Below are positions 40,947 to 49,658 of a DNA stretch of 64,000 nucleotides, piece after piece (position 1 is the first letter of the stretch; each line of letters starts with the position of its first letter). A program made the position numbers and the translations under genes. The notes beneath the pieces are model-generated. The model was not told the DNA's origin. It saw only the letters and a list, made by a program, of their open reading frames with translations, and searched no databases. The DNA is from Lentzea cavernae (GTDB lineage: Bacteria > Actinomycetota > Actinomycetes > Mycobacteriales > Pseudonocardiaceae), in contig NZ_BNAR01000010.1 of the NCBI RefSeq assembly GCF_014653695.1, forward strand, positions 186,001-250,000. Direction: 5' to 3'.

Positions 40947-42977
40947 ATGCCTTTCCACTACGACAAGGACTCAGACGGCGTCGTCACCCTGACGATGGAC
41001 ATGTCCGGCTCCGCCAACGTCATGAACGACGAGTACCGCGAGCTGATGGGCGACGCCGTCTCGAAGCTCGAGGGCGACGAGATCACCGGCGTGATCATCA
41101 CGTCCGGCAAGAAGACGTTCTTCGCCGGCGGCGACCTGAACGTGCTCATCGCGATCACGCCGGAGAACGCCTCGCAGGCGCTGGAAGGCGTCGAGGAGCT
41201 CAAGTCGCAGCTGCGGCGCCTGGAGAAGCTCGGCAAGCCGGTCGTGGCGGCGATCAACGGGACCGCGTTGGGTGGCGGCTTCGAGATCGCACTCGCCGCG
41301 CACCGCCGGATCGTGCTGAACGACAACAAGATCCGCGTCGGTCTGCCCGAGGCGACGCTGGGCCTGCTGCCCGGCGGTGGCGGCGTCACGCGCATGGTGC
41401 GGCTGCTCGGCGTGCAGAAGGCGTTGCCGTTGCTCATGGAGGGCAAGCAGCTGCGGCCGGAACGCGCGCTGCAGGCCGGAATCGTGCACCAGATCGTGGA
41501 GACGCGCGAGGAGCTGATCTCCGAGGCCCTCGCGTGGATCAAGGCGAACCCGGCGCCGTCGCAGCCGTGGGACGTGCAGGGCGCGGGCGTGCCGGACCTC
41601 AAGTTCGGCGACCCCAACAGCTACGGCCTCCTCGCCGCCGCTCCCGCCGTGCTGAGCAAGAAGTCGCACGGCACCTACCCGGCGCCGGAGAAGATCATGG
41701 CGACGGCGGTCGAGGGCGCCTACGTCGACTTCGACACGGCGTTGAAGATCGAGGGCCGCTACTTCGTGGAACTGGCCTCCGGTCAGGTCTCCAAGAACAT
41801 GATCACGGCGTTCTGGTTCAACCTCAACGAGGTCAACGGCCGCGCGTCCGCCACGGGCAAGCGCGTGACCAAGCTGGGCGTGCTGGGCGCGGGCATGATG
41901 GGCGCCGGAATCGCCGAGGTGTCCGCGAAGGCGGGCATCGAGGTCGTCCTGAAGGACGTCAGCCTCGAAGGCGCCCAGAAGGGCGCTCAGGGCCTGGAGG
42001 GCATCACCCCGACCGACTCCGACGACGACCTCGCGGGCTGCGACCTGATCATCGAGGCCGTCTTCGAGAACCGCGAGCTCAAGAACAAGGTGCTGCCCGC
42101 TGCCGAAGCGAAGGCGTTGGGAGACGCCGTGATCGCGTCCAACACCTCGACGCTGCCGATCACCGGCCTCGCCTCCGCGGTGACGGCGCCGGAGCGGTTC
42201 ATCGGCCTGCACTTCTTCTCGCCCGTGCCGAAGATGCGGCTCGTGGAGATCATCCGCGGCGAGAAGACCTCCGAGGAGACCCTCCAGCGCGCGCTGGACT
42301 ACGTGCGGCAGATCGGGAAGACGCCGATCGTGGTCAACGACTCGCGCGGCTTTTACACCTCGCGGACGTTCGGCACGTACGTGATCGAGGCGATCACGAT
42401 GCTGGCCGAGGGCGTGGCACCGGCGTTGATCGAGAACGTCGCCAAGAAGTCCGGCATGGCCGTCGGCCCGCTGGCGGTGTCGGACGAGGTGACGCTGTCG
42501 CTGCAGCTGAAGATCCACGACCAGACGCTCGCCGACGACCCGTCGCTCGTGTCGGAAAGCCCGGCGTACGACCTGATCCGCGAGCTGGTGTCGTTGGGCC
42601 GCAGCGGGAAGTCGACCGGCGCGGGCTTCTACGAGTACCCCTCGGACGGGTCGAAGAAGTTCCTGTGGCCCGAGCTCACCACCCGGTACGCGAAGGCCGA
42701 CGCGGGCGTGTCCGAGCAGGACGTGCGCGACCGGCTGCTGTTCGTGCAGTCGCTGGAGACCGTGCGGTGCCTGGACGAGGGCGTGCTGACGTCCGTGGCG
42801 GACGCGAACATCGGCTCGATCTTCGGGTTCGGCTTCGCGCCGTGGAGCGGCGGCACGCTGCAGTTCATCAACTCCTACGGCGTGCAGGCGTTCGTGGAGC
42901 GCGCGGACTACCTCGCCGACACGTACGGGGAGCGGTTCCGTCCCCCGGCATCGCTGCGGGAGCGCGACAAGTTCTAG
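40947..42977 (+). CDS. FadB-type enoyl-CoA hydratase/3-hydroxyacyl-CoA dehydrogenase
   Basis: 676-aa bifunctional beta-oxidation enzyme. Residues 1 to about 190 are the crotonase domain (FAGGDLNVL, GTALGGGFEIALA, GLPEATLGLLPGGGG). From about 310 is the dehydrogenase: NAD site GVLGAGMMGAGIA, VFENRELK, SNTSTLPI, GLHFFSPVPKM. Between DVSLEGAQKG and GITPTDSDD some 35-40 residues usual in FadB/FadJ are missing, in frame and with no other damage. The partner thiolase is directly upstream. Confidence 0.93.
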   Translation: MPFHYDKDSDGVVTLTMDMSGSANVMNDEYRELMGDAVSKLEGDEITGVIITSGKKTFFAGGDLNVLIAITPENASQALEGVEELKSQLRRLEKLGKPVVAAINGTALGGGFEIALAAHRRIVLNDNKIRVGLPEATLGLLPGGGGVTRMVRLLGVQKALPLLMEGKQLRPERALQAGIVHQIVETREELISEALAWIKANPAPSQPWDVQGAGVPDLKFGDPNSYGLLAAAPAVLSKKSHGTYPAPEKIMATAVEGAYVDFDTALKIEGRYFVELASGQVSKNMITAFWFNLNEVNGRASATGKRVTKLGVLGAGMMGAGIAEVSAKAGIEVVLKDVSLEGAQKGAQGLEGITPTDSDDDLAGCDLIIEAVFENRELKNKVLPAAEAKALGDAVIASNTSTLPITGLASAVTAPERFIGLHFFSPVPKMRLVEIIRGEKTSEETLQRALDYVRQIGKTPIVVNDSRGFYTSRTFGTYVIEAITMLAEGVAPALIENVAKKSGMAVGPLAVSDEVTLSLQLKIHDQTLADDPSLVSESPAYDLIRELVSLGRSGKSTGAGFYEYPSDGSKKFLWPELTTRYAKADAGVSEQDVRDRLLFVQSLETVRCLDEGVLTSVADANIGSIFGFGFAPWSGGTLQFINSYGVQAFVERADYLADTYGERFRPPASLRERDKF

Positions 42978-42980
42978 GTC

Positions 42981-43931
42981 CTAGGCGCGGTAAGAGCCGG
43001 GTGAAGATCCGGTCCACCGCTTGAAGGCCCGGTGGAAGGCGCTCGCCTCGGAGAACCCGAGGCGCAGCGCCAACTCCTCCACCGACTCCCCGCCCCGCAC
43101 CAGCGAGGCCACCGCCTGGTCGCGCAGCAGCTGCTCGCGCACCTCGCGGAACGACGTCCCCTCGGCCGCCAGCCTCCGTCGCAACGTGGGCGCCGAGACC
43201 CCCAGCTGCGCCGCCACGGCCTCCAGCCCCGTCACCCCGCGCCCGAGCAGCCGCCGCACGTGCCCCGCCGTGTCCGCGCCGTGGTCCCGGCGCGACAACA
43301 GGTCCGCCGGCGAGTGCCGCAGGAACCGCCGCAGCGCCGCCTCGTCCTGCACGACCGGCATGTGCAGGAACTTCGGGTCGAACGTGATCGCCGTGGCAGG
43401 CGCGCCGAACCGCAGCGGGCACCCGAAGATCAGGTGGTACTCGGCGGCGTGCGCCGGTTCCGGGTAGCCGAACTCCGCGCTCTGCAAGGGGATGCGGCGA
43501 CCGATGAGCCACGACGAGAAGCGGTGCCACAGCACGAGGAGCGACTCGGTCAGGAAGTGGTCGGGGTCGCCGGGGATGTGCAACGTGAAGCGGCCGCCGT
43601 CCAGTGACAACTCCAGCGGCTCGTCGAAGAGCGCGTAGAAGGCGAGACCGCGCTTGAGGGCCGCATCGAGGTCCGGGCAGTGCACGGCGAGCAGGCACAT
43701 CATGGCGAACGTGCCGCGCTTCGACGGCCGCGGCCCGAAGCCCATGAACTCGTCGTCGAGGACTTCCCAGAGAGTCTGGATGAACTTCGTGTACTGAGCG
43801 GGCGTGACGCGCGCACGGTCGTCCGCGAGAAGGCTCGGGGGAATGCCGGCACCGTGCAGCACCGCAGACGGCTCCGGGCACGCGCGGAGCGCCGCACGCA
43901 CGTAGTGGATCGCCACTGTCCTGGTGTGCAC
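42981..43931 (-). CDS. AraC-family regulator with arabinose-binding-like domain
   Basis: 316-aa regulator. N-terminal half matches the AraC-type arabinose-binding domain (PF12625 type: SAVLHGAGIPPSLLADDRARVTPAQYTKFIQTLW, PDLDAALKRGLAFYALF). C-terminal AraC HTH: GVSAPTLRRRLAAEGTSFREVREQLLRDQA and ELALRLGFSEASAFHRAFKRWTGSSPGSYR. In actinomycetes this class often controls fatty-acid or lipid genes, and it converges on the FadB-type gene with 3 nt between. GTG 43931 chosen as the family's usual length; a longer frame reaches 44081. Confidence 0.88.
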   Translation of the reverse strand: MHTRTVAIHYVRAALRACPEPSAVLHGAGIPPSLLADDRARVTPAQYTKFIQTLWEVLDDEFMGFGPRPSKRGTFAMMCLLAVHCPDLDAALKRGLAFYALFDEPLELSLDGGRFTLHIPGDPDHFLTESLLVLWHRFSSWLIGRRIPLQSAEFGYPEPAHAAEYHLIFGCPLRFGAPATAITFDPKFLHMPVVQDEAALRRFLRHSPADLLSRRDHGADTAGHVRRLLGRGVTGLEAVAAQLGVSAPTLRRRLAAEGTSFREVREQLLRDQAVASLVRGGESVEELALRLGFSEASAFHRAFKRWTGSSPGSYRA

Positions 43932-44147
43932 GAACCACAGTAAACGCCACCGGCGGTGGCGCGGCTCCGGGGAGAGTTGGAGCCGCGTCACCGCCGCAGT
44001 GGGCCCACCCAGTGAGCCGTACTCCTCGCCAACGGGGCTTCCGCACGCCCATCGGCAAGGGACGTCGTGGTGTTCGTTCACGTTAACGCTATGTGGTCTA
44101 GACCAGGAAAGTCAATAGTGCGAATAGAGCACTCGGGCGCGCATGTT

Positions 44148-44696
44148 TCAGGCTTGTTCCAGTGGCGCTACGGCGAAGCCGGCGCTGAACCTCTTGCACC
44201 AGATCACCACACTTCGAATGGTGGACACGTCCACCCCCGCGGGAATTTCGTACACCTGGTCCCCTCGGTTCCCCTTCAACTTGCCGAGGCTGGTGAATCC
44301 CTCGCCAAACGTTTTCTCCGGCGAACTCGACGCGTGCGGGGACAGGTAAACGTACAGGTCAGGCCCATCGCTGGTCTCCAGCGAAGCGAACTGGACCGAA
44401 TGCCCGCCACCCGGCAACGAGATGAGGCTCGCCTTGCCCGTGGTCGCGTGCTCGAGCGAACGCCACTGCCCCACCGCGACCTCCTGCGGCGTTTCGGCAG
44501 ACGCCTCGGCACTCGCCTCTGCGGAGGCCGAAGCAGCCGCGGGAGCGGTCGTGGAGATCGGCGCGGGAGGCACCAGCAACGCGTCCCGCGTTTCGCGAAC
44601 CGTGAGCAGCCGCCACGGCTGGAACAGGTACAACCCCACTCCGAGCGCGACGACCAGGAAAACTGAGACGGGAATCAGGAAACGGCGACTGCGCAT
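44148..44696 (-). CDS. DM13-domain membrane-anchored protein
   Basis: 182-aa protein with an N-terminal signal anchor (RRFLIPVSVFLVVALGVGLYLFQPW), an Ala/Ser/Glu spacer (about 45-70), and an extracytoplasmic DM13 domain (GQWRSLEHATTGKASLISL, GPDLYVYLS, LGKLKGNRGDQVYEIP, VVIWCKRFSAGFAVAPL). DM13 has been proposed as a cytochrome-like redox domain with a conserved Cys, here in IWCKRF. Function in bacteria unclear. Confidence 0.88.
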   Translation of the reverse strand: MRSRRFLIPVSVFLVVALGVGLYLFQPWRLLTVRETRDALLVPPAPISTTAPAAASASAEASAEASAETPQEVAVGQWRSLEHATTGKASLISLPGGGHSVQFASLETSDGPDLYVYLSPHASSSPEKTFGEGFTSLGKLKGNRGDQVYEIPAGVDVSTIRSVVIWCKRFSAGFAVAPLEQA

Positions 44697-44756
44697 ACCG
44701 AAAATACTGGCCCAAACCGGACCGAAAAGAGCTTACGGAGTTGTTAGGGTGCCGCC

Positions 44757-45107
44757 GTGGCGACACAGGCGAGGATCGGCCAGGCCGTGCTCGGCGTCCT
44801 GATGGTCGGCTGCGCGCTGACAGGACTCTTCCCCAGACCCGTCCCCCTCCTCTTCGCCATCGCAGCGGTGGGCACCGCCAACGCCGCGTTCCCCCTCATG
44901 CGCACGTTCGGCTCAGCCCTGCTGGGCGGCGTGGCAGCCGCCTCCATCGCCCTCTCCTCGGTCCCTTTCGTCACCTGCTCCACGGAACGCTTCACCGAGG
45001 TGTTCACCTGCTCGGGTGACGCTCCGACGTGGCATCTGACCGGAACCGTGCTGGTGGCAGGCCTTTCCGGGGCCAGTCTGGTGCTCGCCCGGATCACAGT
45101 TCAGTGA
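44757..45107 (+). CDS. Small multi-pass membrane protein
   Basis: 116-aa protein with about four short membrane helices (VLGVLMVGCALTGLF, LLFAIAAVGTANAAF, SALLGGVAAASIALSS, GTVLVAGLSGASLVLA). GTG start is 6 nt after TAGGGT, so probably leaderless. Two Cys (VTCSTERFTEVFTCSGD) face outside and could form a disulfide. Not recognised. Confidence 0.7.
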   Translation: MATQARIGQAVLGVLMVGCALTGLFPRPVPLLFAIAAVGTANAAFPLMRTFGSALLGGVAAASIALSSVPFVTCSTERFTEVFTCSGDAPTWHLTGTVLVAGLSGASLVLARITVQ

Positions 45108-45242
45108 CGGCAACCACTCAACCGGGGCCACCGGGGAGCCGATAAGGCATCCAGACGAACGTTCTCCGCAACCGGCCCACCCGGTACTGTGCCGGGAGTG
45201 ATCGTCCGACTTCACACCGTGAGCATCTAGAGGAGGACCGCT

Positions 45243-45638
45243 GTGCGCGCACTGTGGGCCGCAGGTGGTTCCGCTGTGCTCGGGTCAGCGTTGCTCGGCG
45301 TGCTGGTAGGCATGGCATTCCACGGAGCAGCAGGCGAAGACCCGCTGAGCAGACCACCGGCCACCCCGATCACGTCCACCACGAGCACCACCCAGCCGAG
45401 CTCGACGGAGAGCTCGACGCAGGACAACAGCAGCACACCCCCCAGCTCGAGCAGCACCCCCCAGAGCACGCAGCAAAGCCCGAAGAAGACCACCCCACCC
45501 CCAGCGGCGACGAACCAGGAACAACAGCCCCCGTCAACGCCGGCACAAACGACGACGCCACCGCCGTCCTCGTCGGGTTGGCCGTGCAGCCCCCTGAACC
45601 CGCTGCCACCCCCCACCTGCAAGAACCTGGGCAACTAG
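45243..45638 (+). CDS. Secreted Ser/Thr/Pro-rich protein
   Basis: 131-aa protein. N-terminal signal or anchor helix (AAGGSAVLGSALLGVLVGMAF), then a long Thr/Ser/Pro/Gln-rich low-complexity chain and a short Cys pair near the end (GWPCSPLNPLPPPTCKNLGN). Probably cell-wall or surface spacer. GTG with GAGGAGG upstream. No catalytic domain. Confidence 0.75.
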   Translation: MRALWAAGGSAVLGSALLGVLVGMAFHGAAGEDPLSRPPATPITSTTSTTQPSSTESSTQDNSSTPPSSSSTPQSTQQSPKKTTPPPAATNQEQQPPSTPAQTTTPPPSSSGWPCSPLNPLPPPTCKNLGN

Positions 45639-45790
45639 CTCACGCGCGCAGGCTCACGCAGAGGTACCCCGCGATTTCGGCTCCCCCGCGACCCAGGCTA
45701 GCCACGAGGTCCGACAGTCCCGGCGAGTGAATCAAGAGCAGCGGCAAGGGCACCCACCAGCGCACGACCCCGAGGGCAAGCCCACCCCAG

Positions 45791-45853
45791 CGATGGCGAA
45801 GCCGAGCAGTCCGATGGCGAAGCCGAGCAGTCCGATGGCGAAGCCGAGCAGTC
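45791..45853. repeat. Three perfect 21-bp tandem repeats
   Basis: Unit CGATGGCGAAGCCGAGCAGT+C occurs three times head to tail without mismatch. The unit is a multiple of three, so it keeps frame in the possible membrane-protein gene. Confidence 0.9.
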
Positions 45854-45871
45854 CTGAGCACACGAACCTGG

Positions 45872-46012
45872 CGGTGGTGGCTCCCCCGTCTAGCGCTCCG
45901 ATGCCGTTGCCGCGCTCGAGAGGGGGTGTCAAACGGACACGCTCTTCGTCCGTTTGACACCCCCTCTCGAGTGTGGCTGCCTCGCGAGCGCTGGACGGGG
46001 GAGCCACCACCG
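45872..46012. repeat. 141-nt nested inverted repeat
   Basis: The inner hairpin has perfect 24-bp arms (45915-45938 and 45948-45971, beginning CTCGAGAGGGGGTG) and a 9-nt loop. An outer pair (45872-45898 and 45986-46012, core GGTGGTGGCTCCCCCGTC) matches over 27 bp with one G-T wobble. A 14-16-nt partly unpaired zone lies between. Far longer than a normal terminator and between no convergent genes that need one. Confidence 0.88.
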
Positions 46013-46255
46013 CAGACGCAACCACCTACGCAACAGCAAGCCGCCCAAAGCAACAGGCGTGCCATCAGCTTGCGAGCGGCGTGGAACGGCTCCTTTGGGA
46101 GTGTCGGGAGCCTGAGGGCGGAGCCCTCAGACAACGCACTCAACCGCCAGCCAACGCCCGCAAGGCGACCACCTACGAACTACAAACCGGCACCCGCCAA
46201 CGCAACCGGGGGACGCCCCACGAAACCGGCGCGACAACGCCGAAGGCAACCAACG
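46013..46255. other. Intergenic, no gene seen
   Basis: Contains a small CTGAGGGC/GCCCTCAG stem-loop near 46112-46130. Frames lack codon bias. Confidence 0.4.
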
Positions 46256-47281
46256 CTACGCAGACTCGCGCCGCACCAACACAGTCGGCAACATCTGCTG
46301 CTTCCGCTTCACAGTCTCATCCCGAAGCAACCGCATCAAATGCTCGACCATGTGAGCAACCTGCTCATCAGAATCCTGCCGAACCGAAGTCAACGGCGGC
46401 GAAGTGTGCTCAGCAATCGCCACATGATCATCAAACCCGACCACAGCGACATCCTGCGGCACCCTCTTCCCAGCCTCCTGCAACGTCTCAAGAGCCCCAG
46501 CAGCCATCAGATCCGAAGCAACGAACACGGCATCAAGCCCAGGCACCCGAGCCAGCAACGAGGACATGGCCTTCCGCCCACCCTCCCGGGTGAACCCACC
46601 GTCCTCGACCAACCGGGCCACTCCCTTGTCGTCCAACGACAGGGCGGACTTGAACCCGTTCAACCGGTCGATGGCGGACAACTCGTCCAACGGCCCGGAA
46701 ACGTGAACGATCTTCTTGCGCCCGAGCGACTTCAGCAGTTCGGTCGCGAGGACGGCGCCGCCCTCGTTGTCGTTGTCCACGAGGTGCATGCCCCGCAACG
46801 ACCCCCACGGCTTACCGGCGTACACGACCGGCAGCGGCAGCTTCTTCACGATCGAGACCAGCTCGTCGTTGCGGTGCGGCGCGAACACCAGGGCACCGTC
46901 CACGTGGCCGCCGGCCAGGAACCGGTGTGCGCGTGCCTGGTCGTCGGGCGAGTGCACGAGCATGAGCACCATCTGCACGTCGACGTCCGCGAGAGCGCGG
47001 GCGCCCGCACGGATCAGGCGCGCGAAGTGCGGGTCATCGAAGATCTTGGGTTCCGGCTCGGAGAAGAGCACGGCCACGGCGCCGGTGCGGCGGGTGACCA
47101 ACGCCCGTGCTGCGCGGTTCGGCTGGTAGCCCAGCGCTGTCACGGCCGCGTTGACCGCTTCCAGCGCTTCCGGGCTCACGCGCGGTGACGCGTTCAGCAC
47201 TCGTGACGCTGTGGCGCGGGAAACCCCTGCCCTCGCGGCAACGTCTTCCAACGTCGGACGCGCGTGGTTGGACACGAGCAC
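46256..47281 (-). CDS. LacI-family transcriptional repressor
   Basis: About 341-aa regulator. HTH at the start (RPTLEDVAARAGVSRATASRVLNASPRVSPEAL with hinge NRAARALVTRRTG), then a periplasmic-binding-like sugar domain (LVDNDNEGGAVLATELLKSLG, FVASDLMAAGALETLQEAG, VGFDD). Single gene, not next to a sugar operon, though the cellobiose-type operon 2.5 kb away has a LacI-type operator it could serve. GTG 47281 is chosen because GAGGA lies 6 nt upstream; GTG 47275 is also possible. Confidence 0.9.
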   Translation of the reverse strand: MLVSNHARPTLEDVAARAGVSRATASRVLNASPRVSPEALEAVNAAVTALGYQPNRAARALVTRRTGAVAVLFSEPEPKIFDDPHFARLIRAGARALADVDVQMVLMLVHSPDDQARAHRFLAGGHVDGALVFAPHRNDELVSIVKKLPLPVVYAGKPWGSLRGMHLVDNDNEGGAVLATELLKSLGRKKIVHVSGPLDELSAIDRLNGFKSALSLDDKGVARLVEDGGFTREGGRKAMSSLLARVPGLDAVFVASDLMAAGALETLQEAGKRVPQDVAVVGFDDHVAIAEHTSPPLTSVRQDSDEQVAHMVEHLMRLLRDETVKRKQQMLPTVLVRRESA

Positions 47282-47359
47282 CACCACTCCTCGATGAAAA
47301 CCTTTGAGTCGCTAAGCAGCTTAGCCCCAAGCGATCTCCGAGGAGGGTTTCCGCGCTGT

Positions 47360-48382
47360 TCATCGTGTTTTTTCGGCTATGGCCGCTGCACTCGGCGTCT
47401 TCACAGCACACGTGCCAGGCGTGATCGAAACGCGGAGCAGGCCGTCCTCTCGGCGTGTCGTGGCCTGAAGGCCGGCGCGGGCCGCGGTGCGCACCAACGC
47501 GGACTCCGAGGGCAGGCACCACGCGACGAGCTCCGTGAAGCCGGCGGCACGGGCGTCCGCGGCCAGTGCGCCCAGCAGGGTCGCGCCCACGCCACGGCGT
47601 TGCCAGGCGTCCTCGACCAACAACGAGACCTCGGCGCACTCCGGTGTCGCGGTGTGGATGAGTTGTCCGAGGGCCACGACCTTGTCCCCCGCCTGCGCGA
47701 GCACGGCGGTGCCGCGCGGCGGGGCGAGCAGGCGGTGCACCCAGCGGCGGGGCAGGGTGCGCATGCCGGAGTGGTAGCGGTTGAACAACGTCCTCATCGA
47801 ACAGCGCGAGTGCAGGTCGGCGACGGCGTCCTCGTCGGACGGGGAGCCGGGCCGCAGGACCAGGGCCGCGCCGTCCTCGAGGAGCGCGGCGCGCAGCGTC
47901 GGCGCGGGTGCCTCCAGGAGGTCGAGCAAGGCCTGCGCCCGCGTGAGTTCCACCTCGGTGAACCTGGCCCAGCCGCGCCGGGCCACCCACTCTCCCAACT
48001 GGACCTGACCGTCCGCGGCCTCCCCCGCGGTCACCGAGTCCGCGGCCAGCACTCGCCGCAGCGCCTCACCGGTCCGCGACGGATCGGCCATCGCGGTCCT
48101 GGCCGCCCGCAGCGCGGCCGTCGGTTCGTCCACCAGGTCCCTCATGTCGGCGAGGGTGATGCCGACGCGCTTACCGCCTTCGGTCCGCACGGCGTCGACG
48201 AGGTCCGCCGGGAGCACGCCCTCGCCGGCCCGCACGACGATCTCGTCCAGCACCCCACCGGGCACGGGCATCACGTGCAGCGCGAGGACGTTGCAGTCGG
48301 CGGCGGCCAGCCGGACGGTGACGCGGGCGAGCGCGCCGGGGCTGTCGCTGAGTTCGAAGCGCAAGCGCCAGGTCGTCGTCAT
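47360..48382 (-). CDS. ACT-GNAT fusion acetyltransferase
   Basis: 340-aa protein. Residues 1-60 form an ACT amino-acid-binding domain (WRLRFELSDSPGALARVTVRLAAADCNVLALHV). The C-terminal half is a GNAT acetyltransferase (EVSLLVEDAWQRRGVGATLLGALAADARAAGF). Actinobacterial ACT-GNAT lysine acetyltransferases are known whose activity is switched by free amino acids such as Asn or Cys. The middle (about 60-190) is a helical spacer. Substrate proteins are not obvious. Confidence 0.88.
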   Translation of the reverse strand: MTTTWRLRFELSDSPGALARVTVRLAAADCNVLALHVMPVPGGVLDEIVVRAGEGVLPADLVDAVRTEGGKRVGITLADMRDLVDEPTAALRAARTAMADPSRTGEALRRVLAADSVTAGEAADGQVQLGEWVARRGWARFTEVELTRAQALLDLLEAPAPTLRAALLEDGAALVLRPGSPSDEDAVADLHSRCSMRTLFNRYHSGMRTLPRRWVHRLLAPPRGTAVLAQAGDKVVALGQLIHTATPECAEVSLLVEDAWQRRGVGATLLGALAADARAAGFTELVAWCLPSESALVRTAARAGLQATTRREDGLLRVSITPGTCAVKTPSAAAIAEKTR

Positions 48383-48442
48383 GACGTCAAGAGTTCATGG
48401 AACTTGTTGCCGCGAGACGAACCACGCGTAAAACGATGCTCA

Positions 48443-48454
48443 TAGGGTCGCGGA
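48443..48454 (+). promoter_or_regulatory. Leaderless promoter of esterase
   Basis: TAGGGT at 48443-48448 sits 6 nt before the ATG. Confidence 0.55.
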
Positions 48455-49654
48455 ATGAGGAGAACTCTGGCCGCAGGCCTCACCCTGCTCAGCGTCGCCG
48501 CGCTGGCCACCCCGACCGCCGCCGCCCCCGAGACGGCCCGTCACGGAGCGCCGAGGCAGGCGACGCTCACGAACTTCGCCTCTCTGCCCGCCGAGACCTA
48601 CGTCCCCGGCAGCGAGCCGAGCGGGTCCGCTCTCGGCACCGCCCCCGTCAACGGTGTCACGCCGCCGTTCGCCGACCAGCCCGTCCAGGGTTTCAGCGGC
48701 GTCCTGCGCAACAGCGACGGCACCTACGACGTGCTGTCGGACAACGGCTACGGCACGAAGGCCAACAGCGCCGACTTCAACCTGCGCGTCCACCGCATCG
48801 CGCCGGACTTCAGGAGCAACCAGGTCGACGTGCTCGGCGGCATCACCCTGACCGACCCGAACGGCCACATCAAGACCCCGCTCACCCGCGCCGACCGCGT
48901 GCTCACGGGCGCCGACCTCGACGTCGAGTCGTTCACCCGCGGCTCCGACGGCACCTACTGGATGGGCGACGAGTTCGGCCCGTACCTGCTGCACTTCGAC
49001 CGGGCCGGGCGCCTCCTCGCCGCGCCGGTCCCGCTGGCCGGCGTGCGGGCTCCCGAGAACCCCGAGGGCAACCCCACCATCGGCGGCAGCAAGGGGTTCG
49101 AGGGCATCACGCTCTCCCCCGACGGCAAGACGCTCAACGCGCTGCTGGAGGGCACCGTCGCCGGTGACGAGCCGGGCACGCTGCGCCTCAACGAGTTCGA
49201 CATCGCGTCGCACCGCTACACCGGCAAGACCTGGCGCTACCAGCTGGAAGACCCGGGCTTCGCGATCGGCGACGCCATCGCGGTCGACGCGAACCGCCTG
49301 CTGATCATCGAGCGCGACGGTGCTCAGGGCGCCGACGCCAAGGTCAAGCGCGTGTACCTGGCCGACAAGCGCGACAGGAACTCCGACGGCAAGCTCGACA
49401 AGACGCTCGTCGCCGACCTTCTGAACCTGGCCAACCCGAAGCACGTCGGTGGCCAGGCCGACCCGTTCCGCTTCCCGTTCACGACGATCGAGGACGTCAC
49501 GATCCTCGACGACCGCACGATCGCGGTGCTCAACGACAACAACTTCCCGTCGTCGTCGGGCCGCACGCCGGGCAAGCCGGACAACAACGAGTTCATCACC
49601 ATCAGGCTGGCGGAGGGTCTGCACGCCGACCCGCGGGTCCTGCGCAGGCGCTAG
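48455..49654 (+). CDS. Secreted phytase-like esterase (PF13449 type)
   Basis: 399-aa exported protein. Signal peptide RRTLAAGLTLLSVAALATPTAAA with an Ala-x-Ala site. The remaining chain matches the esterase-like activity of phytase family: FSGVLRNSDGTYDVLSDNGYGTKANS, VLTGADLDVESFTRGSDGTYWMGDEFGPYLLHFD, GFEGITLSPDGKTLNAL and DVTILDDRTIAVLNDNNFP. Predicted beta-propeller hydrolase acting outside the cell. Confidence 0.92.
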   Translation: MRRTLAAGLTLLSVAALATPTAAAPETARHGAPRQATLTNFASLPAETYVPGSEPSGSALGTAPVNGVTPPFADQPVQGFSGVLRNSDGTYDVLSDNGYGTKANSADFNLRVHRIAPDFRSNQVDVLGGITLTDPNGHIKTPLTRADRVLTGADLDVESFTRGSDGTYWMGDEFGPYLLHFDRAGRLLAAPVPLAGVRAPENPEGNPTIGGSKGFEGITLSPDGKTLNALLEGTVAGDEPGTLRLNEFDIASHRYTGKTWRYQLEDPGFAIGDAIAVDANRLLIIERDGAQGADAKVKRVYLADKRDRNSDGKLDKTLVADLLNLANPKHVGGQADPFRFPFTTIEDVTILDDRTIAVLNDNNFPSSSGRTPGKPDNNEFITIRLAEGLHADPRVLRRR

Positions 49655-49658
49655 ACAA

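Larger units (their letters stand above)
45640..46030 (-). pseudogene. Possible frameshifted small membrane-protein gene
   Basis: On the minus strand one frame gives a hydrophobic repeat SGLLGFAIGLLGFAIGLLGFAI (three 7-residue units) and another, just downstream, gives VVRWWVPLPLLLIHSPG and LGRGGAEIAGYLCVSLRA before a stop at 45640. Joining them needs one frameshift near 45785. It could be a broken membrane-protein gene or only chance; codon bias is weak. Confidence 0.3.

Noticed and set aside
45791-45853. CRISPR array from the three 21-bp repeats
   Set aside because: Repeats are head to tail with no spacers and there are no cas genes.
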